Source: Leptospira sanjuanensis
GTDB lineage: Bacteria > Spirochaetota > Leptospiria > Leptospirales > Leptospiraceae
Length of the DNA: 64,000 nt
NCBI RefSeq assembly: GCF_022267375.1
Contig: NZ_JAIZBH010000001.1
Location: 1,718,001 to 1,782,000 of the forward strand
Direction of reading: 5' to 3'
Shown: one piece after another, positions 8,914-18,841 of the stretch
How positions within the stretch are numbered: position 1 is the first letter of the stretch
Layout: every line of letters starts with the position of its first letter
Translations under genes and position numbers: made by a program
Notes under the pieces: generated by a model
The model's database searches: none
What the model saw: the letters and a program-made list of their open reading frames with translations, nothing else
What the model was told of the DNA's origin: nothing

Positions 8914-10358
8914 GCCGAAAAACTCTTACCACGGCCGGGGGTCATCCGGTCGCACAAAACCAACATTCCGTTTCCGCGGGTCCGCGAGGTCCGCTTCTGA
9001 TTCAGGACACGCATCTCATCGAAAAGCTCGCGCATTTCAATCGGGAAAGAATTCCGGAACGAGTCGTTCACGCAAAAGGCGCGGGCGCGTACGGAACATT
9101 GACGATCACAAACGATCTTTCGAAATATTCAAGAGCTTCCGTTTTTTCAAAGGCGGGAAAACAAACTCCGTTGTTCCTTCGATTTTCCACCGTGGCGGGC
9201 GAGAAGGGTTCGGCGGATACGGAAAGGGATCCGAGAGGGTTTGCGATCAAGTTTTATACCGAAGAAGGAATCTGGGATCTTGTGGGTAACAACACTCCCG
9301 TATTCTTTGAAAGAGATCCTCTGAAATTTCCGGACTTCATCCATTCTCAAAAAAGAGATCCGGTCACGGGTTATAAGAATACGTTCCGTATGTGGGACTA
9401 TTGGGCCAAGGCTCCCGAAGCCCTGCATCAGATGACGATTCTTTTCGGTGACAGAGGAATTCCGGACGGCTATCGTTTCATGAACGGATACGGAAGTCAT
9501 ACATTCGGACTTTGGAATATTACGGGAGAACGTTTTTGGGTGAAGTTTCATTTCAAATCGATGCAGGGAATCAAAAATCTAAGCGGAGAAAGAGCGGCCG
9601 CGTTAGCCGGAACCGATCCCGATTACGCGACGAGAGATCTGTTCGAAGCGATCGAACGGAAAAAATTTCCGAAATGGAAGTTCTGCGTTCAGATCATGCC
9701 GGAAAAGGAAGCGGAAACGTATAAGTTCAATCCTTTCGATCTGACCAAGGTCTGGTCTCACAAGGATTATCCTTTGATCGAAGTCGGAGTGTTGGAGCTG
9801 AACGCGAATCCTAAAAATTACTTCGAAGAAGTGGAACAAGCCGCGTTCTCTCCTTCGAACATGCCTCCCGGAATCGGAGCTTCTCCCGATAAAATGCTGC
9901 AGGGAAGATTGTTCGCTTATCCGGATGCACAGAGATATCGTTTGAGGGTTCAATACCAACAACTTCCGGTGAACAGACCGAGAAATTCCGTGAACGCATA
10001 TCACAGAGACGGAAGCGTTCAATTTCAATCCGACGGAAACTACGACAACTACGAGCCGAACGGATTTGAAGGACCGGTTCAGGATTCTTCGTATGCGGAA
10101 CCTCCGCTGAAAATTTCCGGCGATGCGGATCGTTATGATTCTCACAAAGAAAACGACGATTATACGCAAGCGGGGGATTTGTATCGGATGATGAAGCCCG
10201 AAGAACGGGAACGACTGACTTCCACAATCGCTTCCACGATGAAGGGTTTGCCGAAAGGTTTGATCGTCGCAAACGTAAAACATTTCTATCGCTGCGATCC
10301 CGAATACGGAACCAAGTTGGCCGAAAAAACGGGCGTGGGAGTAAACGAGATCCGATAA
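8910..10358 (+). CDS. katE: Monofunctional haem catalase
   Basis: Breaks down hydrogen peroxide to water and oxygen. The 482-aa length fits small-subunit (clade 3) catalases. The distal catalytic His54 is in [12 protein letters not shown], the active-site Asn is in [12 protein letters not shown], and the proximal haem Tyr is in [14 protein letters not shown] (~337). No signal peptide is evident. AAGGAG precedes the ATG, which overlaps the restored stop of the ankyrin gene, indicating translational coupling. The PerR boxes upstream predict induction by peroxide. A strong terminator follows. Confidence 0.95.
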   Translation: MSRKTLTTAGGHPVAQNQHSVSAGPRGPLLIQDTHLIEKLAHFNRERIPERVVHAKGAGAYGTLTITNDLSKYSRASVFSKAGKQTPLFLRFSTVAGEKGSADTERDPRGFAIKFYTEEGIWDLVGNNTPVFFERDPLKFPDFIHSQKRDPVTGYKNTFRMWDYWAKAPEALHQMTILFGDRGIPDGYRFMNGYGSHTFGLWNITGERFWVKFHFKSMQGIKNLSGERAAALAGTDPDYATRDLFEAIERKKFPKWKFCVQIMPEKEAETYKFNPFDLTKVWSHKDYPLIEVGVLELNANPKNYFEEVEQAAFSPSNMPPGIGASPDKMLQGRLFAYPDAQRYRLRVQYQQLPVNRPRNSVNAYHRDGSVQFQSDGNYDNYEPNGFEGPVQDSSYAEPPLKISGDADRYDSHKENDDYTQAGDLYRMMKPEERERLTSTIASTMKGLPKGLIVANVKHFYRCDPEYGTKLAEKTGVGVNEIR

Positions 10359-10424
10359 TACGAAAACGGAAAACTCCGTTCGTTTTTTTGAAAACGAATC
10401 GAGTTTCAAAAAATGAAAATTCGG

Positions 10425-10467
10425 AAGGAGAGGAGGCGCCGCCGAAAGCGTTTCTTCTCCTTTTTTT
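10425..10467 (+). terminator. Rho-independent terminator after catalase
   Basis: Arms 10425-10439 and 10448-10462 pair over 15 bp with three G-U pairs and an eight-base loop, followed by a T-run to 10467. This is the clearest intrinsic terminator in the first quarter of the window and closes the ankyrin-catalase unit. Confidence 0.85.
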
Positions 10468-10518
10468 ATTTCAGGGGCTCCGTTTTTTTCGAATTTTTAG
10501 TTAAAAAGTGGTTGCAAT

Positions 10519-10572
10519 ATTAAACCAGAATCGGTCCAAGATAATGTAGTTTTGTTATTAAACCAGAATCGG
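10519..10572. promoter_or_regulatory. Direct repeat, candidate HxlR operator
   Basis: ATTAAACCAGAATCGG occurs exactly at 10519-10534 and 10557-10572, 38 bp apart start to start, ending just before the SDR start at 10584. A repeated site in front of an oxidoreductase-HxlR pair is a typical place for the regulator to bind. The second copy overlaps the ribosome binding region. Confidence 0.5.
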
Positions 10573-10583
10573 GAGAAAACATC

Positions 10584-11348
10584 ATGAGATTCAAGGATAA
10601 GAAAGTTTTGATTACGGGCGGCAACAGCGGTATCGGATTGGCGACTGCAAAGTTATTCGTTACGGAAGGCGCGAACGTAATCATTACCGGAAGAGATCAA
10701 AATACTTTGGACGCGGCGGTTCAAGAATTGGGACCAAAGGCAAGGGCGATCCGTGCGGACGTGGTCGATCACGATCAAAGAGAAGCGCTCTTTCAATCGA
10801 TTCGGGAAGAATTCGGGGAGTTGGACGTAGTGTTTGCGAACGCGGGAATCATGAAGCCGACGCCCGCAGGTCATACGAACGAAGCGACTTTCGAAGAGGT
10901 GCTGAGCGTGAATGTTACGGGAGTTTTTCTTACGATCCAATCCTCGCTTCCTCTTCTCAAACGAGGTTCTTCGATCGTGCTGAACGGTTCCGTCATCAGT
11001 ACTCTCGGAGCCGCCGGCGTGAGCGCGTACGCTGCGAGCAAGGCGGGTGTGCGCGCTATGGCAAGGTCTCTAGCCGCGGAGTTGAGTCCGAAAGGAATTC
11101 GCATTAACACAGTCGTTCCCGGCGCTACGAAAACTCCTATCTGGGGAAGTTCCGAATCCGCGGAGGCAAGGCTTTCCGGTCTGACCGCTTCCATTCCTTT
11201 ACGAAGAGTGGGCAATGTGGACGAGATCGCAAACGTGGTCGCCTTTCTCGCATCGGACGATTCTTCGTATGTGCAAGGAGCTGAGATCATCGTGGATGGA
11301 GGTGCGAGCAGTTTGCCGGCGGGTGCGCCGATTTATCTTGCCAAGTAG
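10584..11348 (+). CDS. SDR family oxidoreductase
   Basis: A 254-aa short-chain dehydrogenase/reductase. The Rossmann cofactor motif is ITGGNSGIGLATA near the N-terminus, NAG is in VVFANAGIMKP, the catalytic Ser is in LNGSVISTLG, and the YxxxK is in SAYAASKAGVRAM (~150). The C-terminal PLRRVGNVDEIANVVAFLASDDSSYVQGAEIIVDGG is typical of classical SDRs. Residue R38 after TG (ITGRDQ) suggests NADP preference. Substrate unknown. It is followed after 50 bp by an HxlR regulator, a common pairing for redox- or electrophile-responsive reductases. Confidence 0.92.
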   Translation: MRFKDKKVLITGGNSGIGLATAKLFVTEGANVIITGRDQNTLDAAVQELGPKARAIRADVVDHDQREALFQSIREEFGELDVVFANAGIMKPTPAGHTNEATFEEVLSVNVTGVFLTIQSSLPLLKRGSSIVLNGSVISTLGAAGVSAYAASKAGVRAMARSLAAELSPKGIRINTVVPGATKTPIWGSSESAEARLSGLTASIPLRRVGNVDEIANVVAFLASDDSSYVQGAEIIVDGGASSLPAGAPIYLAK

Positions 11349-11398
11349 GAAGCGATTTACAAGATTCAACGTAGATTCGGATTCGAGGAGGCCTTGTT

Positions 11399-11911
11399 GT
11401 GAAACGCAAAAATCTTGAGGAAGACGATTGCCCGATCGCAAGGTCCCTTTCTTCGATCGGAGAATGGTGGTCTCTTCTCATTCTTCGCGATGCGTTTTTA
11501 GGCAAACGCAGATTCGGTGAGTTCGAAAAAAGTCTGGGGCTTGCCAAGAATATTCTGAGTTCGAGACTTCAAAAGCTCGTCGCCGACGGAATTTTAGAAA
11601 TCGTTCCGGCCGGCGACGGAAGCGCGTATCAGGAATATGCGCTCACGGATAAGGGAAGGGATCTGTTTCCGATTCTTGTATCTCTCAGACAATGGGGGGA
11701 AAAATATCTCTTCGATAAAAAGGAACTGAGTCAGATTCTCGTGGACGAACGCAATCGGAAACCGATTCAAAAGATAGAGATCAAATCCCAAGACGGCCGA
11801 TCGCTCGGCTCGAAGGACGTCAGACTTCTTTTTTTGGAGAAGTCCGTCGATCGACGTTCGAGGTCGTCCGTAAAACGTGCGTCCTCATCCGCCGAAAAAT
11901 CGAAACGATAA
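11399..11911 (+). CDS. HxlR family transcriptional regulator
   Basis: A 170-aa winged-helix regulator with a GTG start and GAGGAG eight bases upstream. The N-terminal ~110 residues carry the HxlR pattern: CPIARSLSSIGEWWSLLILRDAFLGKRRFGEF, then a recognition helix in LAKNILSSRLQKLVADGILE. Cys11 occupies the position used as a redox or electrophile sensor in relatives such as HypR/YodB; whether it senses anything here is inferred. The last ~50 residues are basic and Ser-rich, longer than the ~110-aa family norm. It probably controls the SDR gene through the direct repeats at 10519-10572. Confidence 0.88.
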   Translation: MKRKNLEEDDCPIARSLSSIGEWWSLLILRDAFLGKRRFGEFEKSLGLAKNILSSRLQKLVADGILEIVPAGDGSAYQEYALTDKGRDLFPILVSLRQWGEKYLFDKKELSQILVDERNRKPIQKIEIKSQDGRSLGSKDVRLLFLEKSVDRRSRSSVKRASSSAEKSKR

Positions 11912-12347
11912 ACGTGGAGCGAACCGTTCGTAAAAACATTCAAAAATTGTAACATATCTTCCTGGAATACGGACGATGTTCTCCGGAATTATAAAATGAA
12001 GATTTCTTAATACGGGTTTTCTTTTCACGGATTTAAAATCCGTATCCCGGGTCGATCGAATTCTGGAAAGGCGAATCCGATTTTCTTTTTTGTCCCTGAC
12101 TCATTCTTGCTCGGCTTGGAAATAAATTTCCAAGATTCTTTCGGAACTGTTTGGGTTCGAATCCGTTTTTGTCAAATCGTGTTCTTTCATTCCTTGGATC
12201 GGGAGAATTCTTCCTTTATCGGTTCAAAGATTCGTTTCTAAGAACGTGTTCGTTCTTTTGAGCTTGACCGAGGGCGGAGTTTTGTTCAAAATATAGCGCG
12301 TTACACATTCCATTCTGATCAAAGGCGGTCGGAATGCCTATCTTATT
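11912..12347. other. Intergenic region before histidine kinase
   Basis: In 436 bases I find no gene. The only structure is a small palindrome, ACGGATT-TAA-AATCCGT at 12027-12043, which may be part of a weak terminator for the HxlR gene or a regulator site. Confidence 0.5.
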
Positions 12348-14564
12348 ATGATTCATATTCTTCAAACGATTCTAGAACAGGCGCATGCAGGTTATTGGGA
12401 GAAAAACTTTGTCGATGGCACCAGTTACCTAAGTCCTGCTTGGAAAGGAATGCTCGGTTATCGGGAGGAAGAACTCGAAGATTCGATCCGCACATGGCAA
12501 TCGCATATCGTTCCCGAAGATCTGGGCCCGATCCGAAACGAGTTCGATGATTATTTAAAGACGGAAGTAAGTCATCCTTACGAGGCGGACATCCGTTTTC
12601 TTCATAAGAACGGAAGTATCGTTTGGTTTAAATGCACTTGTAAGGTAGTGGAAGTGGATCTGAAGGGAAGGCCGGTCTTGATGATCGGCACCTATTTCGA
12701 CGTTACTAAATCCAAAAGGATTGAAACCGAACTGCAGCATACCGTGGACCGGCTTGCGCTGGCTACGCGTACGGCGAGAGTCGGTATTTGGGATTTCGAT
12801 TTGATTGACGGGAAGGTTGAATGGGATGACACGATGTTCGATCTCTATGGAATCAGACCGGAAAACTATCTCGGCGCCGTCGCGGATTGGGAAAGGAGTC
12901 TGCATCCGGATGACAAAGAACGCTGTATGCTCGAATTCAAACAGGCCGTATCGGGTGAAAAGGAGTTCGACACTCAGTTTCGGGTCGTTTGGCCGGACGG
13001 TTCGGTGCATCATATCAAAGCCATCGCGATCGTTCAACGTCTTGCTTCCGGAAAACCCTTTCGAATGCTCGGAACGAATTGGGACATCACCAAACACAAG
13101 AACGCGGAAATCGCATTAAAAGAAAGTTATGAACTCAACAAGGTCTTTATCGAAAAGGCTCCATCCGCGATCGCGATGTTCGATACGAACATGCGTTATA
13201 TGGCGGCTTCTCAACAATGGTTGACCGATTACCGTCTCGGAGGAATCGAAATCATCGGCCGTTCGCACTACGAAATCTTTCCGGAAATCGGTGACGATTG
13301 GAAACGGATTCATCAGGAATGTCTGCAGGGCAAGGTGATGCGAAAGGAAGAGGAATCCTTTGTCCGTTTGGACGGATCGGTTCAGTGGATCATCTGGGAA
13401 GTAAGACCCTGGTATGTTTCGCAGAACGTAGTCGGCGGCATTCTCATGTATACCGCCGATATCACCGCTCTCAAAAAGAAGGAATTTGAAAGAAGCAAAC
13501 TCGAGGAGATTCTTACGCGAACCAACGAGGCGGCGCAGATCGGTTCTTGGGAATTGGATCTGGAAAACAACACTCGGATTTGGAGCAAGGTGACCAAGGC
13601 CATCTTCGAAGTTCCGGAAGATTACGTTCCCGGAAACGAGGGTGCGCGTTTTTATAAAAACGAAAAGGAACGCAAACGAGCGGCCGACAAACTGGAGGAA
13701 TCGATACGGACCGGAAAACCTTTCGATCTCGAAATCGAAATCGTGACGGCAAAGGGAAATCTTGTTTGGACCCGTTCGGTAGGAAAACCCGAATATCTGA
13801 ACGGTAAATGTATCCGTGTTTCCGGAACGTTCCAAAACATCAACGATCAAAAGCAGAGGGAACTCGCGTTGCAGAGAACCCTAGACATTATGAACGATCA
13901 GAACGAGCGATTATTAAATTTCGCTCATATAGTTTCGCACAATCTCCGTTCTCACGCCGGAAATATCACCATGCTTTTGACGATTCTGGAAGAGTCGGAA
14001 AGCGAAGAAGAACGGCAGGAAGTCGTTCGATATATCACGAAAGCCTCGGACAGTTTGATGGATACGATTCTGAATTTGAACGAGGTCGTTTCGATTCAAA
14101 CGAACAAAAATCTTCAGAATACGGAAATCGTTTTGCGGGAATACGTCGATAAGGCCACTCGAACGATCGGCGGAGAAATCCAAAAGTATCAGGTTCAGAT
14201 CAAAAATCTGGTTTCGGATTCGATTCGAGTTCGATGCAACCCCTCTTATATGGAAAGTATTCTTTTGAACTTCTTAACGAATGCGGTGAAATATAGACAT
14301 CCGGACCGAGTTCCGGAAATCATTCTCAGCGCGGCTTACGAAAAGAATCGCCTGGTGCTCAGCATCGCCGACAACGGGCTCGGAATCGACATGAATAAAA
14401 ACGGGGATAAACTTTTCGGGATGTACAAAACCTTTCACAATAACCGCGATGCGAAAGGAATCGGTTTGTTTATCACCAAAAATCAAGTGGAAGCGATGGG
14501 CGGACGGATCGAGGTGGAAAGCAAGGTCAACATTGGTACCACGTTTCGAATCATTCTTCTCTAA
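12348..14564 (+). CDS. Multi-PAS sensor histidine kinase
   Basis: A 738-aa soluble sensor kinase with no membrane helix. Four PAS/PAC units follow each other (~1-125, 130-255, 260-385, 390-505); PAS1 starts at residue 1 with GYWEKNFVDGTSYLSPAWKG. The dimerisation helix has NFAHIVSHNLRSHAGN, in which His531 is the likely phosphate acceptor. The ATPase domain shows the N box LLNFLTNAVKYRHP, the G1 box IADNGLGIDM and the G2 region AKGIGLFITKNQVEAMGG. There is no receiver domain and no adjacent response regulator, so it is an orphan kinase. The ATG at 12348 lacks a clear ribosome binding site. Confidence 0.9.
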   Translation: MIHILQTILEQAHAGYWEKNFVDGTSYLSPAWKGMLGYREEELEDSIRTWQSHIVPEDLGPIRNEFDDYLKTEVSHPYEADIRFLHKNGSIVWFKCTCKVVEVDLKGRPVLMIGTYFDVTKSKRIETELQHTVDRLALATRTARVGIWDFDLIDGKVEWDDTMFDLYGIRPENYLGAVADWERSLHPDDKERCMLEFKQAVSGEKEFDTQFRVVWPDGSVHHIKAIAIVQRLASGKPFRMLGTNWDITKHKNAEIALKESYELNKVFIEKAPSAIAMFDTNMRYMAASQQWLTDYRLGGIEIIGRSHYEIFPEIGDDWKRIHQECLQGKVMRKEEESFVRLDGSVQWIIWEVRPWYVSQNVVGGILMYTADITALKKKEFERSKLEEILTRTNEAAQIGSWELDLENNTRIWSKVTKAIFEVPEDYVPGNEGARFYKNEKERKRAADKLEESIRTGKPFDLEIEIVTAKGNLVWTRSVGKPEYLNGKCIRVSGTFQNINDQKQRELALQRTLDIMNDQNERLLNFAHIVSHNLRSHAGNITMLLTILEESESEEERQEVVRYITKASDSLMDTILNLNEVVSIQTNKNLQNTEIVLREYVDKATRTIGGEIQKYQVQIKNLVSDSIRVRCNPSYMESILLNFLTNAVKYRHPDRVPEIILSAAYEKNRLVLSIADNGLGIDMNKNGDKLFGMYKTFHNNRDAKGIGLFITKNQVEAMGGRIEVESKVNIGTTFRIILL

Positions 14565-14633
14565 AAAAGAACTCGAAAAATAGGAAATTTTTTTATTCCA
14601 AACCGGCGGACAAAACGCTCTAAGTGTTACGCT

Positions 14634-15194
14634 ATGAAAATCCTTTCTATTTCGGGAAGTCTTCGTTCCCAGGCAACCAGTTCTTCTCTTCTTCGTGCGA
14701 TCGCCAAAGTCGCACCTTCGGATATGGAGTTTATCACCTATACGCAGTTAGACGATCTTCCGTTTTTTTCCCCGGATCGGGACGGCGAGAATTCTCCCGA
14801 AGTTGTGCTGCGTTACAGGGAAGCTCTGAACAACGCTGACGGGGTTTTGATCTGCACCCCGGAATACGCGCACGGAATCCCCGGCGTTTTGAAAAACTCT
14901 TTGGATTGGGTCGTCGGTTCGGGAGAATACGTAAATAAACCCGTGATGGCGCTCAGTTCCTCGCCTGCCTATTCCGGCGGGGAAAAAGCGCATGCTTCTC
15001 TTCTCACGACTCTAAAAGTGATGAACACACATATTGTCGAAAAGGCTTCGTTTCCGGTTCCCGTGGCGCGCAGAAAGGTAAATGAAAACGACGAACTGAT
15101 CGGAGAAGATACGATCGAAACGTTTCAAAACGCGCTTGCGGAATTTGCAAAAGCCATCGCAGAATCGAAGGCGTCGGTGACGGATAACGTGTAA
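14634..15194 (+). CDS. NADPH-dependent FMN reductase family protein
   Basis: A 186-aa flavodoxin-like reductase. The FMN phosphate loop is SGSLRSQATSSSLLRAI near the N-terminus, and the flavin-contacting motif is TPEYAHGIPGVLKNSLDW (~78-95), both hallmarks of the NADPH-dependent FMN reductase (ArsH/SsuE/chromate reductase-like) family. Its electron acceptor cannot be told; relatives reduce quinones, chromate or azo dyes. It starts 69 bp after the histidine kinase and ends 16 bp from the convergent hydrolase. Confidence 0.9.
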   Translation: MKILSISGSLRSQATSSSLLRAIAKVAPSDMEFITYTQLDDLPFFSPDRDGENSPEVVLRYREALNNADGVLICTPEYAHGIPGVLKNSLDWVVGSGEYVNKPVMALSSSPAYSGGEKAHASLLTTLKVMNTHIVEKASFPVPVARRKVNENDELIGEDTIETFQNALAEFAKAIAESKASVTDNV

Positions 15195-15210
15195 CCGCAA
15201 TCGACTGTTG

Positions 15211-16149
15211 TCATTTCGTTTTTCTTTTTTTGGAGGGTATCTTTTTTTTCGCGCCGACCTTCTTCTTGGAAGAAACGGTTGAGGCGTTCTTTTTCGATAT
15301 TCCTTTCGAACCGTTTTGTCCGTCCTCTTGAACGGCGCTCTCGGAGTTCGCGAAGGAATCGGAAAGATACGAGTCGATTCTTCGTGCGACTTTTTCCCAA
15401 CCCTCGTCGAGCATCATGTTGTGACCCATTCCGGGAAATACTTCGAATTCCGCCTGATACGCGTTAGCCGTTCGTTTCACTTCCCACGGTGCGAAAAACC
15501 GGTCCTTTTCTCCTCCGAGAACGAGGAGAGGTGTTTTTACCTTTTTCGGTTTCGGGAGGGTGAGAACCAGCATATCCAAAAACGCAAGAAAGGATTCGTC
15601 CTGCATCCGAGAAGCATAGCGAAGCGCTTTTTCATCGCTGATCGATTTGGAAAAGAATAGCTTTCTTCCGATGTTGGGATTTTCGACGACGGGGAGAAGG
15701 GACAAGGTCATCAAAACCTTCAGGAATTTGATCGGGTATTTGAGTAGAATTTCGAGCGTGATCTTGAAGACCCCGTGCGGAGGAACGCTTGCAAGCAGTA
15801 CCGCCTTGGGAACATGCGTATTTTCTAATACTTTTTGAACGACCAAACCGCCCATCGAATGTCCGATCAAGATCGGAGGTTCGGGCAGTTGACTTAGAAC
15901 CTCTTGGACGTCTTGAACATAGTTTCGGATCGAATGCCAGCGAAAAGATCCGCCTCGGTTCGAACTTTTTCCGTGTCCTCTCATATCCAAAGTATAAACG
16001 TCGTACCCCGCTTTTTGAAAATAGGGGATAAAATTCTCTTTCCAACACCAAGCCCCGTGCCATGCGCCGTGCGCGAAAAGGATGGGCGGATTTTTGGAGG
16101 AAGTCGATTTGGAAGTTTTTAAAGCCGGGTTGTGTTCAAAATGGATCAT
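15211..16149 (-). CDS. Alpha/beta hydrolase
   Basis: A 312-aa lipase/esterase-like hydrolase. The oxyanion loop is LFAHGAWHGAWCW, the nucleophile elbow GHSMGG (LIGHSMGGLVVQKVL), the acid is in LVLGGEKDRFFAP and the catalytic His is in VFPGMGHNMMLDEGW. A Lys/Ser-rich tail of ~35 residues follows the domain. I start at 16149 with GGAG upstream; the frame is open to 16383, but those 78 residues are low-complexity and not hydrolase-like. Substrate unknown. Confidence 0.85.
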   Translation of the reverse strand: MIHFEHNPALKTSKSTSSKNPPILFAHGAWHGAWCWKENFIPYFQKAGYDVYTLDMRGHGKSSNRGGSFRWHSIRNYVQDVQEVLSQLPEPPILIGHSMGGLVVQKVLENTHVPKAVLLASVPPHGVFKITLEILLKYPIKFLKVLMTLSLLPVVENPNIGRKLFFSKSISDEKALRYASRMQDESFLAFLDMLVLTLPKPKKVKTPLLVLGGEKDRFFAPWEVKRTANAYQAEFEVFPGMGHNMMLDEGWEKVARRIDSYLSDSFANSESAVQEDGQNGSKGISKKNASTVSSKKKVGAKKKIPSKKRKTK

Positions 16150-16764
16150 CGTCGTTTGCAATCTCCGGTTGCAGGTTTCTCGCTTTGGAAGTTTCTCGAA
16201 TTCCCGTTTTTTTTTCGAGAAGATTTTGCCGCTTACAAAGAGGAGATTCGTTTCGTTTTCGTACGTTTTCGTCTTCAAAGCAATGCGTAGATCCCCGAGG
16301 CGGTTTGTATACGAATCAAGGAGCCGAAGAAGGACGGATTCTCCGTTTTCAAAGAAATTATTTCTTTTATAGCTTACATTCAATTTTTATGAAATATCGA
16401 TCGTTACGGATCGAACCGCCGTTCTCAATCTCTCCGTTTTTTCATTTTTAAGGATCCGGAAATAACTAGTTGACTAATGTCAAAAAATCTGTTAGTCCGT
16501 ACTGGCGGTGTGCCGCAACAGCTACCGAGACCTGAAAAGGTCGTCGATCTTTAGTTTCAAAGCGTTGCAAATTCAGGGTTTCAGGCTACTGAGACGAATC
16601 GAACCTCGATCGCCTTCAGCTCGTTACGAACGATAAGCAGGTTTTGACGATGCAAAACAGAATTGGATCGAAAACGTATCCTTTCGATATTCCGCTTTTG
16701 TTCTTTTCTTTTCCACGTTCGTATCGAATCCGTAAGACGATTCTTTGTGAACGGCGGTCGTAGT
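16150..16764. other. Divergent intergenic region before signalling operon
   Basis: About 615 bases between divergent genes. The left 230 bases remain open in the hydrolase frame but look non-coding. Two small inverted repeats are visible: GACTAA (from ~16472) with TTAGTC (~16492), and GACCT-GAAA-AGGTC near 16530-16543. Promoters for both neighbours must lie here, but I cannot place them. Confidence 0.45.
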
Positions 16765-18243
16765 ATGTTGGATCTCCAGAATAAGGTTTCGCGGGCCTCC
16801 AAAATTCTGATCGTAGAAGACGAACGGATCGTAGCCAGAGACATTCAGGAGTTTCTTCAAAAAATCGGTTATTCCTCCATCGGAGTGGCGACTAACGGCG
16901 AAAAGGCGCTTCAGATGGCGCGTATGATAAAACCCGATCTGGTTCTGATCGATATCGTATTGGGTACGGGTTTCATAGACGGCGTGGAAACCGTCGTTAA
17001 GTTGAAGGAAGTTTTGGACGTTCCGGTCATCTATGTCACCGCGCACAGCGACGAGGGAACGCTTCGCAGAGCGCGTGTTACCGAACCCTTCGGTTATATT
17101 CTCAAGCCGGTAAACGTTCGAGAACTCGAGATCACGGTGGAGATGTGCTTATACCGTCATAAGATGGAAAGACGGTTTCGGGAAGACGCGAGCTGGTTTA
17201 CCACCACGTTGAGTTCCATAGGCGACGGAGTGATCGCGACGGATTCCGTTTCTAAAGTTAAGTTCTTAAATCCGGTTGCGGCTTCTCTTTTGGGCATGGA
17301 AGAAAGGAGTGTCCGAGGAAGAATCGTCGACGAGGTGATGAATCTCCGAGACGATAAAGGAGCCGTTATCGAAAACCTGATCTCCTACGCCTCGATCAAT
17401 CATTCTCCTTTCGTATTCGAGCACGCGATTCTTTCGGGTTCCAATGGAAGGAGTATTCCCGTGATCTGTACGATCGCTCCGATCCACGACGTGAACGGTT
17501 CTTCCCAAGGATGCGTTTTTACTCTGAGAGATATCAGCGAATTGCACGCCAAATCGGAAGAACTCAGCAAACGTATGGAGGATGTCGAACAAGCGAAACG
17601 TCTTTTGGAAAAATATTTTCCGGAAAATTTGGTGGATTATCTCGTCGACGAGCGAAGACAAACGGAACTCGAAGGCAAGAACGTTCAGGCAACGATGTTG
17701 TTCTGCGACGTTCGTAATTCCACCGGAATCGCGGAACAACTTCATCCGAACGAGTTCGCGGCTTTTTTAAGCGAACTCTTTACCGGACTTATGGATCTTA
17801 CATATGCCAACGGAGGCTCCGTCAACAAACTGTTAGGCGACGGACTTTTGATCACGTTCGGTTGTCCGTTTCCGGAAGACGAGGACACGTTGAATTGTGT
17901 CCGTCTTGCGCTTCAAGTCCGCGAGTATCTGAGGGCATTTAACGAAAGCAGAAATCCGAAATTAAAAACGCCGGTCGCCATGGGAATCGGTATCTCCACG
18001 GGGAACGTATTCGCCGGAAATATCGGTTCCTCGCGTCACATGGAATACACCGTGTTAGGCGATGCAGTGAACACTGCGAGCAGACTCGAGGCATTGACCA
18101 AAACGACGGGTCATGATATACTGATCGATTCGCTCACGTACGAATCGATCCGTCACGAAATCAACGTCGAAGCAGTGGGAATGTTTCAGCTTCGGGGAAA
18201 AAAGGAACCGCAGGAAGTATTTTTCCCGGTCGGTATGTTATGA
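16765..18243 (+). CDS. Response regulator-PAS-adenylate/guanylate cyclase
   Basis: A 492-aa cytoplasmic cyclase under receiver control. The receiver (~10-130) has the phosphoacceptor Asp63 in LVLIDIVLG, the switch Thr in VIYVTAHSD and the Lys in YILKPVN. A PAS domain follows (~140-260), then a coiled linker and a class III cyclase domain (~310-485). Metal ligands are in FCDVRNST and LLGDGLLITFG; the substrate pair is Lys (VNKLLGD) and Thr (YTVLGDAVNTASRLE), the class IIIb pattern of bicarbonate-responsive cyclases. I start at 16765, where the receiver begins; a frame back to 16663 adds poor sequence. It is the first gene of a five-gene run to 22009. Confidence 0.9.
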   Translation: MLDLQNKVSRASKILIVEDERIVARDIQEFLQKIGYSSIGVATNGEKALQMARMIKPDLVLIDIVLGTGFIDGVETVVKLKEVLDVPVIYVTAHSDEGTLRRARVTEPFGYILKPVNVRELEITVEMCLYRHKMERRFREDASWFTTTLSSIGDGVIATDSVSKVKFLNPVAASLLGMEERSVRGRIVDEVMNLRDDKGAVIENLISYASINHSPFVFEHAILSGSNGRSIPVICTIAPIHDVNGSSQGCVFTLRDISELHAKSEELSKRMEDVEQAKRLLEKYFPENLVDYLVDERRQTELEGKNVQATMLFCDVRNSTGIAEQLHPNEFAAFLSELFTGLMDLTYANGGSVNKLLGDGLLITFGCPFPEDEDTLNCVRLALQVREYLRAFNESRNPKLKTPVAMGIGISTGNVFAGNIGSSRHMEYTVLGDAVNTASRLEALTKTTGHDILIDSLTYESIRHEINVEAVGMFQLRGKKEPQEVFFPVGML

Positions 18244-18306
18244 AGATTCCAGCGTCTCATCCAACGTTGGAGAGGATGTGCGGCCGTAAAAAGCCCGGAG
18301 GCTCGG

Positions 18307-18840
18307 ATGGAAAATAGTCAAAAAAATAACGAAGGCAAATTGCTTGAAATGAAACTTCGCCCGGTTTGGGCGGAAATCGAAAGGGCTCGGGAAAGCTGCC
18401 GCAGCTTTTTAGAAGAGTTGGGTTCGTCCGATGAGACGAGAGACGCCCTTTGTATGATCGCATCGGAGATTCTCGAAAACGCGATCAAATACGGACACTT
18501 TACGAGCGAAACGCAGGAGTTCACGTTCAAACTCGAATCCGGCAAAGACGGAATGCTCGTTCAGGCTTGGAGTCCTCTTCCATCCGCGGGAATTGTCGAA
18601 AATTTAAGACGACTTGATTCCATCATTCAATGGATCCGAAGTTATCAATCTCCGTTTCAAGCTTATTTGGAAAGGTTAAAACTCGTAGCGGGACAACCTT
18701 TGGAGGACAACGAAAGCGGTCTCGGGTTGATCCGAATCGCATACGAGGGAGAAGCCATTCTGGATTTTTACGTGAACGAAGACGATATCCTCTATGTCTC
18801 GGCGCTACAACCGAAATTGGACAGGGAACAGGTGGTTTGA
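18307..18840 (+). CDS. RsbW-like ATP-binding protein
   Basis: A 177-aa GHKL-type ATPase domain without a dimerisation/His domain, like anti-sigma-factor kinases. The N box is ASEILENAIKYGHF (~52-65), and a G-box-like segment is NESGLGLIRIAYEG (~137-150). GGAG lies eight bases before the ATG. The stop is separated by one base from the STAS-like gene. In known partner-switch modules such a protein phosphorylates the STAS partner, and a SpoIIE phosphatase reverses this; here that phosphatase is the last gene of the same operon. The role is inferred from this context and the ATP-binding motifs. Confidence 0.75.
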   Translation: MENSQKNNEGKLLEMKLRPVWAEIERARESCRSFLEELGSSDETRDALCMIASEILENAIKYGHFTSETQEFTFKLESGKDGMLVQAWSPLPSAGIVENLRRLDSIIQWIRSYQSPFQAYLERLKLVAGQPLEDNESGLGLIRIAYEGEAILDFYVNEDDILYVSALQPKLDREQVV

Positions 18841-18841
18841 C

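Noticed and set aside
9603..10409. 268-codon frame opposite catalase
   Set aside because: Antisense shadow of a well supported catalase gene.
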